64,000 bases of DNA, from positions 1 through 64,000 of the forward strand of contig SCMV01000010.1 in NCBI GenBank assembly GCA_005502875.1, read 5' to 3'. Within the stretch, counting starts at the first letter, position 1. The number at the start of each line of letters is the position of its first letter. This document shows, piece after piece, positions 10,785 through 22,600 of this stretch. The notes below the pieces were generated by a model, which ran no database searches, was not told where the DNA came from, and saw only the letters and a program-made list of their open reading frames with translations. The DNA is from Comamonadaceae bacterium 2PF. Lineage in GTDB: Bacteria; Pseudomonadota; Gammaproteobacteria; Burkholderiales; Burkholderiaceae_C. The translations under genes were made by a program, and so were the position numbers.

Positions 10785-13700
10785 CTAGTGTAGTGGATTG
10801 ACGCTGGCTTGCCGGCCGATCGGCGACGGCGCCGGGGCGGGCAGCCAAAGCTCGAAGACGCCATCGCGTCCCTTGACGGTCGGCGGCAGGCGTCGTATCC
10901 AGATTTCCGTGGGTGGGGTGTCGTTGCCGACGCCCGATGTCGGCAGCGACAGGTGTGGGCGAAGCCATTCACGCAGTCCCTCGGCGCAAGCCATGTCGCC
11001 CTCTCGGTGCACGACGATGGTCGCTCGAGGCCAGGGAACCGGGCCACGCTGCCCCTGGAGCGCAGATCGCTGCACGACGTTGTCCACCGGGGGCACCATC
11101 CAGGGGCTGGCAGATTGGGCGTTGAGCTTGCGGCGCAGGTCTTCTGCGACGTTGCGAGCGGACTCGCTGTAGATCTGCACGTACAGCAGGGCGGCTGGCG
11201 ATCGCGTCGGGCACGCCTGCGCCAGGAGATCGCCGGGGGCGGGGCCGGCGGCAGGGGTGATGTCGTCTGGCAAGCCCTCTGTTGCGGCCAAGGCAGGCTG
11301 GTCGGTGGCGTTGGGGGCTTCGGTGGACGATGCCTGTGCGAACGCGGTGTCACCGGGTGGCTGCGTGGTCCAGCGGTTGAGCAGCGCCAGGGCGGCAGCG
11401 TATTGCTCCTCGGGGCGTTGGGGCGCCACCCAGTAGTTCATGGCCGTTGCCGTGGCGGGTGGGCGCTGCATGGCGGCGCAGAACACCTGGCGGTCCTGGC
11501 TGGCCTGAGGGGCGCAGCTTTGCCACGCCTCTGCGCTTGGCTGGCAGCTCTCGCGGATGCGGGCGCTCATGCGGTGAACGCTGCTGCGGTCGAGCGGGCT
11601 GAGCGCGTCGCTGCGCACCACGTCCAGCATCAGGCTTTCGGCCTGGTTGACGATGTGCTCGGGGATGGCCTTGCACTGCCGATCAAAGCCCTGCAGCTCG
11701 GTCGAGACCTTGACGAACAGCTCTCGCGCCTGGGCGCGGGCCTCCTTTTGCTGCACGTTCATGCTCTCGATGATCTGCCAGCCCGACAGCAGCAGCGTGC
11801 CCGAGGCGCCCAGGCCCAATGTGGTCTTGAGGGCCGCCGCTTTGGGGCCACGTCGCCAAAGCGGCTCGGGCGCGACCTGTTGCGCTGCGACGGCGGGGTT
11901 GAGCCGCGCCGAGACCCGCACCGCGTGCCGAGCACGGTGGCGCCAGCCTGGCAACTGGGCCAGCCAGGTCTCGGTCAAGGCCTGACCGATGTCTTCGCCC
12001 AGGCGGTGGTAGCTCTCCCATTGGGCTTCGTCGAAGAACTGGTCGGACGTGGCCTCGTGAGGAAAGCTCGGGTTGCGCTCTGCGTAGGACAGCACGTCCA
12101 CGTCCAGCGCGTTGTGCAGGTTGGGTTTGATGACGACCAGGGTGCCCTCAGGGCGGCAGGTCTGGCCGGGGCGGTCCGGGTCCGGGCGTTCGCGGTAGCG
12201 GATGCGGGCCAGCAGCACACCCCGGTTGGAGGTGTTGTCGCGCAGGTCCTCTGGTGAGAGCACCGTCAGGTCGGCACCGCAGAGGGTGAACAGGCGCGAG
12301 GCTTCTTCTCGGGTATAGAAGTCGATTTCTGCGCCAAAGTCGATGCGTGCCTTGCGCACGAGGTTCTCGAGGTCGCTGAACTGAAAGTGCCGGTCAGAGC
12401 TGGCGTCGCACAGCAAGATGAAGTCGAGCTCGCGCTTGATCAGCGGGTACACCCCGGTGTTGTCGAAGTGCCCGCCGTCGGAGACGTACCACCAGGGGCG
12501 CTCCTGGCCCATGAAGGTGGCGGTGGCCTCGCAGGTGAGCATCAAAGGCTTGGGAAACCAGTCCCAGCCGAGCTGGCTCAGCCAGCGCAGGCTGGGCGTG
12601 CGGATCGGGCTGGCGACCCAGAATCCCAGTCGGATGCCCAGGAAGTACAGCAGCAGGGCCAGGCCCCTCGAGGTGTAGGCCCCGGCGCCGGGCGAGGCCG
12701 CCGCGCCCGAGATCGCCACCCACTGACCGACGGTGCCCGCCTGCTCGGCCGACGCATGGCGATGCACCTCGCTCGGGCCGACTTCCATGCCACGCCAGCT
12801 GACCGTCAGCAGCGAGCCTTTGCGGTCGGCGTTGTAGAGGTTGCTGTCGCTGTCGCGGGTTTCGTTCAGGCAGGTGTTGATGAGGTGGATGGGCGCTCCC
12901 TGTTCTTCGGGGCGGTAATGGGCCAGCAGGCCGTCGTCGCCCTCGACCACGTTGCGCACGCTGCGCTCGCGTCCCAGGCCCCGCCAGGGCAGGCGGGCCG
13001 GGTTGCCCACGGCCAGGTAGGCGCGCGTCAGCCTCGCGCGATAGAAGGCGTGCAGCGAGGTGCTGTTGGGCATGTGGGTGTTGGTCGATGTCAGCGCGAT
13101 CCAGGCCACGCAGGCCAGCAGCACCAGGACCGCTCGCATCAGCGGCGGCGCGTTGCTGATGGCCTCGATGCTGTCGGGCGCGAAGACCAGCCATTGCAAG
13201 GTCACCAGCCAGGCCATCACCAGGCCCAGCAGGCCCATGGCGCTGATCGCGCCCAGCAACTTGGGCAGCCACTCTCGGGCGTGGCCTTCGGTGTCGGCGG
13301 CCAGTTGCTGCAAGGGTTGGGCGAACGAGCGCAGCAGCAAAATGCCGACGCCACCGGCGCCGATGCCGCCCCACCAGGCGTTGCTGCCGGTCATGAGCTC
13401 TTGCAGCAACCACCAACTGCCGGCGTCGAGCACACCCAGTGCCAGCAGCAGCGCCGCTGTCACCCCGATGCCGTGCAGGGCCCGGGTCAGCCAGTTGCGC
13501 AGGCGCGCCGCGGCCAGGGCGTTGCCTTGGCGGCGCATGCGCGGGTGAACCAGGGCGGCCCAGCTCAGGGCCTGGCCCAGCAGCGCCGAGCCGATCATCA
13601 GCGAGGTGACGGCGTAGGCGCTCGGGCCCTTGGCGTAGAGGCTGTCGAGCACGGGGGCGCTGGCGTCGCGCTGCATCCACAGCACGAGCGTGACCAGGGC

Positions 13701-14549
13701 GACGGCCATCAGCCACTGCACGGCCTGCACAAGGCGGGCTCGCCAGCTGTGCGCTTCGGGGCGAGGCGTGTCGCGCGTGAACCAGTAGCCCGCGATCAGA
13801 CCGGGGCCCACGGCCATGAGCAGTCCGGCCGACAGGGCCACCCAAGGCGAGTACCAGCCCTTCCATGCGCTCGAGAGCACCTGGGTGCTGTACTGCCACA
13901 GGTGGGGGGCGATGACCAGCAGCCCCCACATCAGGCAAAAGACCATGAACTCCAGGTGGATGGCCAGCAGCGCTCGCAGGTAGGTGACCACGACGATGCC
14001 GATGTCGCGCGAGCCGCCGGGGCTGAGGTAGCGGCCATTGCGACGCAGCCAGCCCAGCACGTTGCCATCGTGGCTGGCCAGTGTGCGCTCGGCTTCGAGC
14101 ATGCCGCAGTCGCCGGTGGGCGTGGGCTCGCCGTCGGCCTTGGCCGCCAGGCGCCCCAGCATGGCGGCCACGTAGCCACCGCCGGAGACGGAGGAGAGGT
14201 AGTCGAAACGCCCGAGCAGGCCTTGGCGGCTGAGCTGTTGCGAAGGGTGTTCGGCGCGTCCGTCGGCGGACTGTGGCGAAGCTGCCGGCGTGGCCGCGCG
14301 GCCACCCTTGGCGAGCCCGCGCAGCAGCCCCAGCGAGAAGGTGGCGCTGCGCACGCCGCCGCCCGACAGGGCCAATCCAGCCAGCGGGATGGTGCGGTCA
14401 TGGCCGCTCGGGTCTGACTGAGCTTCGTGCAGCGCGGGTGCCACACGACGGCGTCGTCGGCCGATGGCCGCCAGCTCGTCTTTGAGCTGCGCGGCCCATG
14501 CCGCGCCCTCACCAGGGTCCTCTCCGGTGGCCTCACCCTGCTTGTTCAT
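10785..14549 (-). CDS. Large patatin-like phospholipase with membrane segments
   Basis: Predicted lipid acyl hydrolase of 1254 residues. The catalytic elements are spread through the chain: oxyanion loop LSGGGVRSATFSLG near residue 60, nucleophile motif SSVSGGGY near residue 120, and the catalytic Asp in VSDGGHFDNTG near residue 690. Between the nucleophile and Asp are roughly eight hydrophobic helices (about residues 190-460), so the hydrolase domain is interrupted by a membrane insert. A further hydrophobic helix lies around residue 880, and the C-terminal 130 residues resemble a LytR-C/SPOR-like fold (LYVQIYSESARNVAEDL). GGAG precedes the ATG by about eight bases. It appears monocistronic, downstream of ureG. 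Substrate and physiological role are unknown. Confidence 0.85.
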   Translation of the reverse strand: MNKQGEATGEDPGEGAAWAAQLKDELAAIGRRRRRVAPALHEAQSDPSGHDRTIPLAGLALSGGGVRSATFSLGLLRGLAKGGRAATPAASPQSADGRAEHPSQQLSRQGLLGRFDYLSSVSGGGYVAAMLGRLAAKADGEPTPTGDCGMLEAERTLASHDGNVLGWLRRNGRYLSPGGSRDIGIVVVTYLRALLAIHLEFMVFCLMWGLLVIAPHLWQYSTQVLSSAWKGWYSPWVALSAGLLMAVGPGLIAGYWFTRDTPRPEAHSWRARLVQAVQWLMAVALVTLVLWMQRDASAPVLDSLYAKGPSAYAVTSLMIGSALLGQALSWAALVHPRMRRQGNALAAARLRNWLTRALHGIGVTAALLLALGVLDAGSWWLLQELMTGSNAWWGGIGAGGVGILLLRSFAQPLQQLAADTEGHAREWLPKLLGAISAMGLLGLVMAWLVTLQWLVFAPDSIEAISNAPPLMRAVLVLLACVAWIALTSTNTHMPNSTSLHAFYRARLTRAYLAVGNPARLPWRGLGRERSVRNVVEGDDGLLAHYRPEEQGAPIHLINTCLNETRDSDSNLYNADRKGSLLTVSWRGMEVGPSEVHRHASAEQAGTVGQWVAISGAAASPGAGAYTSRGLALLLYFLGIRLGFWVASPIRTPSLRWLSQLGWDWFPKPLMLTCEATATFMGQERPWWYVSDGGHFDNTGVYPLIKRELDFILLCDASSDRHFQFSDLENLVRKARIDFGAEIDFYTREEASRLFTLCGADLTVLSPEDLRDNTSNRGVLLARIRYRERPDPDRPGQTCRPEGTLVVIKPNLHNALDVDVLSYAERNPSFPHEATSDQFFDEAQWESYHRLGEDIGQALTETWLAQLPGWRHRARHAVRVSARLNPAVAAQQVAPEPLWRRGPKAAALKTTLGLGASGTLLLSGWQIIESMNVQQKEARAQARELFVKVSTELQGFDRQCKAIPEHIVNQAESLMLDVVRSDALSPLDRSSVHRMSARIRESCQPSAEAWQSCAPQASQDRQVFCAAMQRPPATATAMNYWVAPQRPEEQYAAALALLNRWTTQPPGDTAFAQASSTEAPNATDQPALAATEGLPDDITPAAGPAPGDLLAQACPTRSPAALLYVQIYSESARNVAEDLRRKLNAQSASPWMVPPVDNVVQRSALQGQRGPVPWPRATIVVHREGDMACAEGLREWLRPHLSLPTSGVGNDTPPTEIWIRRLPPTVKGRDGVFELWLPAPAPSPIGRQASVNPLH

Positions 14550-14673
14550 CGCCGACGCTCCAGTCGATCAGACTGGGCGATCATGGCAAAGCGCAGCGGC
14601 CTGGGCAATGGCCCGCAACGGACCTAGGGGTGCGCACCGCCCGCAGCGGCTCGGCAGCGAGCGCCCGGGTGGG

Positions 14674-15321
14674 TCAGGCTGCGCGCAGCAGGCCCTTTGT
14701 CTCGATGAACTCGATCACCTGGTCCAGGCCAGCCTGGGTTTTGAGGTTGGTCATCACGAAGGGCCGCGTCGGGCGCATGCGCTTGGTGTCTGACGCCATG
14801 ATCTCGAGGTTGGCGCCCACGTGCGGGGCCAGGTCCGTCTTGTTGATGACGAACAGGTCGCTCTTGGTGATGCCGGGCCCGCCCTTGCGCGGGATCTTCT
14901 CGCCGGCTGCCACGTCGATCACGTAGATGGTGAGGTCGGACAACTCGGGGCTGAAGGTGGCGGCCAGGTTGTCACCGCCCGATTCGATGAACACGATGTC
15001 GGCGTTGGGGTACTTGGCCAGCATGCGGTCGACGGCCTCGAGGTTGATCGAGGCGTCTTCGCGGATGGCGGTGTGCGGGCAGCCACCGGTCTCCACACCC
15101 ATGATGCGGTCGGGGTCGAGCGCGCCGGCCACGGTCAGCAGGCGCTGGTCTTCTTTCGTGTAGATGTCGTTGGTGATGACGACCAGGTCGTGGTGCTCGC
15201 GCATGGTCTTGCAGAGCATCTCGAGCAAGGTGGTCTTGCCGGAGCCGACGGGGCCGCCCACGCCCACGCGCAGGGGGGGGAGCTTCTTGGTGCGGCCGGG
15301 GATGTTGTGCAGGTTGCTCAT
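14674..15321 (-). CDS. ureG: Urease accessory GTPase UreG
   Basis: GTPase that powers nickel insertion into urease with UreF and UreE; 215 residues, the usual length. The P-loop [13 protein letters not shown] lies near residue 22; the metal-binding [11 protein letters not shown] (Cys-Pro-His) and the [10 protein letters not shown] guanine-specificity motif follow. It is the last gene of the urease operon, its ATG overlapping the ureF stop as ATGA, implying translational coupling. Confidence 0.97.
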   Translation of the reverse strand: MSNLHNIPGRTKKLPPLRVGVGGPVGSGKTTLLEMLCKTMREHHDLVVITNDIYTKEDQRLLTVAGALDPDRIMGVETGGCPHTAIREDASINLEAVDRMLAKYPNADIVFIESGGDNLAATFSPELSDLTIYVIDVAAGEKIPRKGGPGITKSDLFVINKTDLAPHVGANLEIMASDTKRMRPTRPFVMTNLKTQAGLDQVIEFIETKGLLRAA

Positions 15322-16112
15322 GATCGGAACAGGCGTGAGTACTGGGTTTCATGCCGGGCGCTCAGGATGGCCAGCATGGGGGTGAAGGCCTGGCGCTGCG
15401 AGTCGGGCAGCGACAAAGCGTGGTCGATGGCCTCGGGGATGGCGTCGATCAGGGACTGGAGGATGCGCTGGCCGGCGCTCTGACCGAAAGGCACGGCCTT
15501 GATGGCGGCCTGCACCATGTTTTCGGCCCAGCCGAAGGTGAAGCTCAGCAGGGCTTCGCGCAGCGCGGGCTCGCCATCCGTCAGCCCGTTGCTCGGGGGC
15601 AGGCACTGGGCCACCGCGAGCGCAAAGGCGATGGGCCAGGTGGGGGCGGGCGGCAGCGCGGCGCATTGGACCAGGCGTGGGTCTGGCTCCGTTGCATGAG
15701 CGGAAACGGACGTTGCAACCACGGGGGTGTCGAGCGGTGCGCGGTCGCCGTTGCGCAGCCATTCGACGAGCGATCGCCCCATCTGCTCGGTTTGCAGCCG
15801 CAACTCGGCGGTCTCGCGGGTCTGCACCACCCAGTCGTTGAGCTCGCGCACGCGGACCAGGTCGTTGCGTTGCCAGGCGGGGACGGCGCGGACCACCACG
15901 GCCAGGTCGCTGCGGGCGACGGCCAGCAGCAATTGGTCGCGCAGCCAGTTGGCGGCATCGGTTTCAGAGCTGACGAGCCCGGCGTCGATGGCCGCCTCGA
16001 GCCCCTCTGAGTAGCTGAAGCCGCCGACGGGCAGGGCGGGAGAGGCCAGCCACATCAGCTTGAGGCGGGCCCCGGCGCTCAGCGGCGTGGGGCGGGGGGC
16101 GATGCGGGGCAT
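15318..16112 (-). CDS. ureF: Urease accessory protein UreF
   Basis: Chaperone that gates GTP hydrolysis by UreG during urease maturation. The product is 264 residues, somewhat longer than typical because of an inserted, low-conservation segment near residues 125-150. Family landmarks are [21 protein letters not shown] near the N-terminus and the C-terminal helices [16 protein letters not shown]. The reading frame is open far upstream through ureE and ureC, but UreF similarity begins at the ATG at 16112. It starts 17 bases after ureE and overlaps ureG by four bases. Confidence 0.95.
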   Translation of the reverse strand: MPRIAPRPTPLSAGARLKLMWLASPALPVGGFSYSEGLEAAIDAGLVSSETDAANWLRDQLLLAVARSDLAVVVRAVPAWQRNDLVRVRELNDWVVQTRETAELRLQTEQMGRSLVEWLRNGDRAPLDTPVVATSVSAHATEPDPRLVQCAALPPAPTWPIAFALAVAQCLPPSNGLTDGEPALREALLSFTFGWAENMVQAAIKAVPFGQSAGQRILQSLIDAIPEAIDHALSLPDSQRQAFTPMLAILSARHETQYSRLFRS

Positions 16113-16129
16113 GCGCTGGAAGGATTGAA

Positions 16130-16885
16130 TCAGTGGTCGTGACCGTGCCCATGGTCGTGGCCGCATCCGGGGCCATGGACATGGGGCTTGGCTTCGGCCG
16201 CCTTGACGGCGATGCCGATGGGCTTGCCGCGGTTGACCGAGGTCGTGGCGTTGGCCTGGGTGGCGGGTGTCGCGTGGCTGTGGCGGTGATCGTGTCCACA
16301 GCCGGGCCCGTGCACGTGGCCAGGGGCGCCGTGGGGCGGGTTGGCAGCTTGGGCATGGCCGTGCGCATCGTCTCCGTGCGCATGACCGTGGCCATGGTCG
16401 TGATGGGCGTGACCATGCCCACCGTGCCCGCCCGCCGCATAGGCTCCGCCTTCCGGCTCGAAGGCCACGGCCGCATCGCGCACCGTCAGGTGCATGGCGC
16501 GCAGCATGTCGGCCAGCACGTGGTCGGGCTCGATCTTGAGGTGATCCGGCTGCAGCTCGATCTGCACGTGGCGGTTGCCCAGGTGGTAGGCCGCGCGCAC
16601 CAGGTCGAACGGCGTGCCGTGTTGGGCGCAGGGCGTGATCACCAGCACCGGCTGGGGCGCGGCCACCACCCGGATCATGGAGCCGTCTTCGGCCACCAGC
16701 ACGTCGCCACCGCGCACCAGCGTGCCACGGGGCAGGAACACGCCCAGGGTGCGACCCAAGCTGTCGGTGGCGTCGAAGCGGCTTTTCTGGCGCACGTCCC
16801 AGTCGAGTTCGACCTGCGAGGCGCGTTTGAGCAGCACAGGGGCCAAGCCCTGGCCCTGGGGGAGGAGTTTGTTGACGATCAGCAT
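16130..16885 (-). CDS. ureE: Urease accessory nickel chaperone UreE with long His-rich tail
   Basis: Delivers nickel to the urease assembly complex; 251 residues against about 150-170 for ordinary UreE. Residues 1-150 form the peptide-binding and metal-binding domains (ends with [20 protein letters not shown]). From residue 152 an Ala/Gly/His tail of about 100 residues carries 25 histidines, and the motif [11 protein letters not shown] occurs twice. Such tails store nickel in other UreE proteins, and the two Cys add potential ligands. It sits 15 bases after ureC. Confidence 0.95.
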   Translation of the reverse strand: MLIVNKLLPQGQGLAPVLLKRASQVELDWDVRQKSRFDATDSLGRTLGVFLPRGTLVRGGDVLVAEDGSMIRVVAAPQPVLVITPCAQHGTPFDLVRAAYHLGNRHVQIELQPDHLKIEPDHVLADMLRAMHLTVRDAAVAFEPEGGAYAAGGHGGHGHAHHDHGHGHAHGDDAHGHAQAANPPHGAPGHVHGPGCGHDHRHSHATPATQANATTSVNRGKPIGIAVKAAEAKPHVHGPGCGHDHGHGHDH

Positions 16886-16900
16886 GGCCGCCAGTGTGGC

Positions 16901-18628
<1,728 letters not shown>

Positions 18629-18686
18629 CTTGGGGGATTCCTTGTTTGCCTCGGGTGGGCGCTGCAGAAGGGCAGGCCGCTGGGCG

Positions 18687-18992
18687 TCAGAGCGGGCCTT
18701 GCGTCAGGCCGCGGAAGCCGAAGACGATGCGGTCGCCGGCGTAGTCCACCAGCTCCACGGTGCGCTGCTGGCCGGGCTCGAAGCGCACGGCGGTGCCTGA
18801 AGCGATGTTCAGGCGCATGCCTTGCGCGGCCGTGCGGTCGAAGCTGAGCGCGGCGTTGGTTTCGGCAAAGTGGTAGTGCGAGCCGACCTGGATGGGGCGG
18901 TCGCCGCTGTTCTCGACCACCAGGGTGATCGTGCGGCGGCCGGGGTTGAGGACGATGTCCGGCCCGTCGGTGAGCAGTTCGCCGGGCGTCAT
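18687..18992 (-). CDS. ureB: Urease subunit beta
   Basis: Structural subunit of urease, 101 residues. It begins MTPGELL and contains the family segment [18 protein letters not shown] and the end [18 protein letters not shown]. Its ATG shares one base with the stop of the preceding small membrane-protein gene (TGATG), so translation of the two is probably coupled. The frame continues upstream without a stop, but only the part from 18992 is UreB-like. Confidence 0.96.
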   Translation of the reverse strand: MTPGELLTDGPDIVLNPGRRTITLVVENSGDRPIQVGSHYHFAETNAALSFDRTAAQGMRLNIASGTAVRFEPGQQRTVELVDYAGDRIVFGFRGLTQGPL

Positions 18993-19171
18993 CACTTGCC
19001 GCCCTTGAACCAGATGACCGCAGCGATCACGGCTGCGATGGCCACGAAGCCGAGCACATCCGAGGCGTGCCAATGGGCGAAGCCGGGCATGCCGTGGCCC
19101 TCGTGGGCCCAGGCGGGCAGGGCGCAGGCCAAAGAAGCCAGGAGCAGGGACAGGGGGCGGAGTTGCTTCAT
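18992..19171 (-). CDS. Small exported membrane protein between ureA and ureB
   Basis: Unrecognised 59-residue protein. Residues 1-22 form a signal-peptide-like segment ending PAWA. A short His-rich stretch follows, [16 protein letters not shown], then one hydrophobic helix (about residues 36-54) and a basic end KGGK. The position is the one occupied by ureJ (HupE/UreJ) in some betaproteobacterial urease operons, but this product is far too short for a HupE permease. The clustered His and Met would suit nickel binding, which is inference. The start at 19171 is chosen because it gives a proper signal peptide; an upstream ATG adds 14 non-signal residues. Stop overlaps the ureB start by one base. 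Confidence 0.65.
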   Translation of the reverse strand: MKQLRPLSLLLASLACALPAWAHEGHGMPGFAHWHASDVLGFVAIAAVIAAVIWFKGGK

Positions 19172-19264
19172 GGTGGTGCTGGGTTCGATCTGGGTGATCT
19201 GTTCGAGGCTCACAAAACCTTGTTATTGCACTTGTGTGGTGCATTCATGGTTTTCGGAGTCCTG

Positions 19265-19567
19265 TCATGCAATGGGTTGGTGCACGGTCACCAACTTGGT
19301 GCCATCCGGGAAGGTGGCCTCGACCTGGATCTCCGGGATCAGGTCGGCCACGCCATCCATGACGTCGGCGCGGCTGAGCACCGTCTTGCCTTCGCTCATC
19401 AGCGCTGCCACGGCCTTGCCGTCGCGGGCGCCTTCCATGATGGCGGCGGTGATCAGGGCCACGGCCTCGGGGTGGTTGAGCTTGAGGCCGCGGGCCTTGC
19501 GCCGCTCGGCCAGCAAGGCGGCGGTGAAGATCAGCAGCTTGTCTTTCTCGCGGGGGGTGAGTTCCAT
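19265..19567 (-). CDS. ureA: Urease subunit gamma
   Basis: Smallest urease subunit, 100 residues, opening [20 protein letters not shown] and containing the conserved [24 protein letters not shown]. It is the first gene of the operon here. In most related operons ureD precedes ureA, but here the neighbour is the divergent permease-kinase gene, leaving a 71-base promoter region. Confidence 0.97.
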   Translation of the reverse strand: MELTPREKDKLLIFTAALLAERRKARGLKLNHPEAVALITAAIMEGARDGKAVAALMSEGKTVLSRADVMDGVADLIPEIQVEATFPDGTKLVTVHQPIA

Positions 19568-19587
19568 GGTCTGGTCGTGGCAGCAAG

Positions 19588-19604
19588 CGGTGCACGCGGC
19601 ACCG
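19588..19604. promoter_or_regulatory. Palindrome between ureA and the permease-kinase gene
   Basis: CGGTGC-ACGCG-GCACCG is a perfect six-base inverted repeat with a five-base spacer, placed 20 bases from the ureA ATG and 34 bases from the divergent ATG. Arm order is the reverse of an NtrC site (GCACC first), so NtrC is not claimed. It is a natural candidate operator for the nearby LuxR-type regulator. Confidence 0.4.
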
Positions 19605-19638
19605 AACTTGCCTTGTCAGAGGGAGTCAGACCCGCACC

Positions 19639-22600
19639 ATGCAAGAGACAGACCACGCCCGTCAAGCCCAGGACATCCCAGAAGCCGGCACCACGCCGGA
19701 GGCCCGCCAACGCGTCATCAAGGTGCGGCGCGACTACAACAGCTGGGTGGCTACCGAGACCCTGGAGGATTACGCGCTGCGCTTCACGCCGCGCTCGGCC
19801 CGCCGGTGGCGCAAGGCCGGGGTGGCCAACATGGCCTTCGGTGTGGCCTCGTTCCTGGTGCTGGAGGCGGTGGGGGCCACGCTGCTGGTCGACCACGGCT
19901 TCGTCAACGCCTTCTGGGCCATCCTGGCCACGGGCCTGATCATCCTGCTGGCCGGCTGGCCCATCAGCGTTTATGCCGCCCGCTATGGCGTCGACATGGA
20001 CCTGCTGACCCGTGGTGCGGGCTTTGGCTACATCGGCTCGACCATCACCTCGCTCATCTACGCCTGCTTCACCTTCGTGTTCTTCGCGCTGGAGGCGGCG
20101 GTCATGGCCTACGCGCTGGAGCTGGCCTTCGACATCCCGCCGGCCTGGGGTTACCTGATCTCGGCCGGGGTGGTGGTGCCGCTGGTCACCCACGGGGTCA
20201 CGACCATCAGCCGCTTGCAGCTCATCACCCAGCCGATCTGGCTGCTGATGCTGGTGGTGCCGTTTGTCTACGTTTTCAGGGAGCACCCGGGCATCTTGCA
20301 AGACCTGGCTGGCTACGCCGGGCAGGACGGTCAGCACCCGGGGTTCGACCTGATCGGCTTCGGCACGGCGCTGACGGTGGGCATCGCGCTGATCACGCAG
20401 ATGGGCGAGCAAGCCGACTACCTTCGTTTCATGCCGGAGCCCCGATCCAGGGACCGCGGCGACAAGGCGCGCTGGCGCCTGGCGGTGTTCATCGGTGGGC
20501 CGGGCTGGGTGATCCCCGGGGTGCTCAAGATGCTGGGTGGGGCGCTGCTGGCCTTCCTGGCCATCGGCTACTCGGTGCCGGTGGAGCAGGCGCTGGACCC
20601 GAACCAGATGTACCTGATCGCTTGGGAGAAGGTGTTCGCGAACCAGGGTTGGGCCATCGCGGCGGTGGCGCTGTTCGTGGTCATCTCGCAGCTCAAGATC
20701 AACGTGACCAATGCCTACGCTGGCTCGTTGGCGTGGTCGAACTTCTTTGCACGGGTCACGCACAGCCACCCCGGGCGCGTGGTGTGGGTGGGCTTCAACG
20801 CCCTGATCGCGCTGATGCTGATGGAGCTCAACCTGTTTCAGGCGCTGGGCAAGGTGCTGGGGCTGTACGCCAACGTGGCGATCGCCTGGATCATGGCGGT
20901 GGTGGCCGACCTGGTCATCAACAAGCCGATGGGCTGGTCGCCCAAGGGCATCGAGTTCAAGCGGGCGCACCTGTACGACATCAACCCGGTGGGCGTGGGC
21001 GCGATGGTGCTGGCCTCGCTGGTGTCGATCCTGGCGTATGTGGGCTGGATGGGTGAGCTGGCCCAGGCGTTCTCTGCCGTGATCGCGATGCTGGTGGCCT
21101 TCGTCACCTCGCCGGTGATCGCGTGGGCGACGAAGGGGCGCTACTACCTGGCCCGCACGTCGGATCTACCCCATGCGCAGCCCGAGCCCTGCGGGGCGGC
21201 GGATGGCTTGCAAGGCCCCGCGTGCCAGCCTGCGCCGATGGGTGAGAGCGATGCTGGCCGGCCGCTGTCGCGCGTGATCCGGCTCAAGGCCTTGCACCGC
21301 TGCACCGTGTGCGAGCGCGAGTACGAAGCCGAGGACGTGGCCAGCTGTCCGGCCTACCAGGGTTTCATCTGCTCGCTGTGTTGCGCGCTCGATGCGCGCT
21401 GCCAGGACCTGTGCAAGCCCGAGGCGCGCTGGGCGGTGCAGTGGCGAGCCCTGGGGCAGCGGGTGATGCCATTGGCCGTGTGGCGCAGGCTTGACACCGA
21501 GCTGGGGCAGTTCCTGCTCATCATGGCGGTGCTGGCGCCACTGCTGGCGGGCCTGTTCGGCCTGGTCTACCGCCAGCAACTGCAGGAGATCAGCTCGCTG
21601 CACCTGGGCAGCCTGCCCGTGGCCGCCGACATGATGGGTGCGGCCTTGCTCAAGGTGTTCGTGGCGCTGCTGCTGATCGTCGGCGTGGTGGGCTGGTGGG
21701 TGGTGCTCACGCACAAGAGCCGGCTGGTGGCGCAGGAAGAATCGAATCGGCAGACGCACTTGCTGCTGCGCGAGATCGAGCTGCACCGCATCACCGACGA
21801 CAAGCTGCAGCGCGCACGTCAGACGGCCGAGCAGGCCAACCAGGCCAAGAGCCGCTACATCTCGACCATCAGCCACGAGTTGCGCACGCCGCTCAACGGC
21901 ATCCTGGGTTACGCGCAGCTGCTCGACGAGGACGCGAAGCTGCCGGGCCACGCCAAGCACGCGGTCGGTGTCATCAAGCGTGGTGGTGACCACCTGCTCT
22001 CGCTCATCGAGGGCACGCTGGACATCGCCCGCATCGAAAGCGGCAAGCTCACGCTGGACGTCAAGCCCGTGCGCTTCGCCGAGCTGCTGCAGCAGATCAC
22101 CGGCCTGATCGAAAACGAGGCCCACGCCAAGCGCCTGACCTTCGTGGCCGAGCTCGACGCCAACCTGCCCGAGGCCGTGCGCGCCGACGAAAGGCGCGTG
22201 CGCCAGATCCTGCTCAACATCCTGGGCAACGCGGTGAAGTTCACGGCGCAAGGCGAGGTGCGATTCAAGGTGCGCTACGCCCGCGAGATCGCCCACATCG
22301 AGATCACCGACACGGGCCCGGGCATCACCTCTGAAGAGCTGGAGCGCATCTTCGAGCCCTTCGCTCGAGGCGCCTCAGCGGCTGGCGCGGGCGGCACCGG
22401 CCTGGGCCTGACCATCAGCAAGATGCTGACCGACCTCATGGGCGGCGAGATGCGCGTGAGCAGCGAGGTGGGGCGGGGCACGACCTTCCAGATCAGGCTG
22501 TTCCTGCCGCAGGTGCGCGCGGCCGAGGTCGACCGCTTGTTGCGCCCGCGTGGCCTGCGAACCGGCTATGTCGGCGAGCGCCGCCGCATCTGGGTGGTCG

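Noticed and set aside
12387-14417. A 676-codon plus-strand frame opposite the patatin gene
   Set aside because: Low-complexity Gln/Gly/Ala composition with no recognisable motif; the minus-strand patatin has clear catalytic motifs.
19588-19604. NtrC binding site at the urease promoter
   Set aside because: The half-sites are in the order GGTGC then GCACC, opposite to the NtrC consensus.
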